Below are positions 34,805 through 35,215 of a stretch of DNA of 35,215 nt, piece by piece. Within the stretch, counting starts at the first letter, position 1, and each line of letters starts with the position of its first letter. The translations under genes were made by a program, and so were the position numbers. The notes under the pieces were generated by a model, which was not told the DNA's origin, did not search any database, and saw nothing but the letters and a program-made list of their open reading frames with translations. The stretch comes from an uncultured Alphaproteobacteria bacterium (GTDB lineage Bacteria > Pseudomonadota > Alphaproteobacteria > CADEGL01): contig CADEGL010000033.1 in the NCBI GenBank assembly GCA_902826885.1, positions 1-35,215 on the forward strand. The letters are read 5' to 3'.

Positions 34805-35215
34805 CTACTGGGCGGCCACGACCGGCTCGACCGGCGCGCGCGACGCGGGATCGGCCAGCGCCGCCAGCAGCGCGGCCCGCGCTTGCTGCAACAGCTTGGG
34901 ATGGGTGACCTGCAGTCCGAACGCGTCCTTGACGTAGAACACGTCGACCACGCGCTCGCCATAGGTCGAAATCTTGGCGGAGGAGACCTGTAGCTTGAGG
35001 TCGGCCAAGGCGCGGGTCAGCGCATAGAGAAGCCCCGGCCGGTCGCGGCCGTTGACCTCGATCACCGTGTGGGTGGCGCTGGCCTTGCCGTCGATCAGGA
35101 CGCGCGCGGGCACCTGGAAGACATGGGTGCGCGCGGGCAGGCCCCGGCGGCTGGCCAGGATCGTGCCCGGGTCCAACTCGCCCTCGAGGCTGCGCGCGAT
35201 CATGGCGCGCAGGTT
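34805..35215 (-). CDS. glnD: PII uridylyltransferase GlnD, C-terminal end (cut by window edge)
   Basis: The frame enters from the right edge and its last 136 residues are visible. They include the GlnD C-terminal ACT domain, HTVIEVNGRDRPGLLYALTRALADLKLQVSSAKISTYGERVVDVFYVKD, preceded by RTHVFQVPARVLIDGKAS. GlnD uridylylates PII proteins at low glutamine and removes UMP at high glutamine; the ACT domains sense glutamine. The nucleotidyltransferase and HD domains lie outside the window. A short frame starting at ATG 35203 is only an internal methionine. Confidence 0.95.
   Translation of the reverse strand, partial: NLRAMIARSLEGELDPGTILASRRGLPARTHVFQVPARVLIDGKASATHTVIEVNGRDRPGLLYALTRALADLKLQVSSAKISTYGERVVDVFYVKDAFGLQVTHPKLLQQARAALLAALADPASRAPVEPVVAAQ

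Noticed and set aside
33229-34962. 577-codon minus-strand frame overlapping murJ
   Set aside because: It is another frame of the murJ region, rich in Arg/Gly/His, and murJ itself is unambiguous.

Overview
The window is GC-rich chromosomal DNA from an alphaproteobacterium, most likely of Rhodospirillales type. The evidence is an Irr-type regulator beside fabA-fabB-fabI, a Fur/Mur without structural CxxC motifs next to ornithine-lipid genes, a TIGR02186-like protein paired with a TauE/SafE permease, and a gene order (glnD-murJ-trpS ... tsaB-rimI-fur ... miaB-phoH-ybeY-corC-lnt-metK-trmB-rimP-nusA-ylxR-infB-rbfA-truB-rpsO-pnp) that I recall as widespread in that group. I count 37 genes: 35 on the minus strand and 2 on the plus strand. 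The two end genes, rubrerythrin and glnD, are cut by the window edges. I see no rRNA, tRNA, insertion sequence, phage gene or CRISPR array.

Layout, read in the direction of minus-strand transcription (high to low coordinates). (1) 35215-32176: glnD C-terminus, murJ, trpS. (2) 32049-29848: TauE/SafE permease, TIGR02186-like membrane-anchored protein and a universal stress protein, facing a plus-strand class III nucleotidyl cyclase (28608-29843). (3) 28481-26788: Nfu-type Fe-S scaffold and a Bax-like glucosaminidase, which ends tail to tail on a plus-strand polysaccharide deacetylase (25751-26791). (4) 25651-16241: a long, tightly packed run with RutE-like reductase, tsaB, rimI, fur, olsB, olsA, miaB, phoH, ybeY, corC and lnt. 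(5) 16111-4633: metK, trmB, then the translation cluster rimP-nusA-ylxR-infB-rbfA-truB-rpsO-pnp, followed by a GDPD phosphodiesterase overlapping the pnp end. (6) 3731-1: fabA-fabB-fabI for unsaturated fatty acid synthesis, then irr and rubrerythrin.

Much of the window serves RNA and protein synthesis: tRNA modification (MiaB, TsaB, TruB, TrmB), ribosome assembly (RimP, RbfA, YbeY, RimI), termination and initiation (NusA, IF-2), RNA decay (PNPase) and SAM supply (MetK). A second theme is the envelope: FabA/B/I, OlsB/OlsA, Lnt, MurJ, Bax, deacetylase, GDPD. A third is iron and oxidative stress: Irr, Fur/Mur, Nfu, rubrerythrin. Many junctions overlap by 1-4 bases (GTGA, TTGA, TGATG), and several starts are GTG or TTG.

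I do not see a clear undescribed multi-gene system. The points most worth a second look are a terminator-like hairpin buried inside the GDPD reading frame, an Irr-box-like palindrome abutting the rubrerythrin promoter, structured leaders before fabA, pnp and metK, the TauE/TIGR02186 pair of unknown substrate, and a cyclase with an unassigned sensor-like N-terminus.
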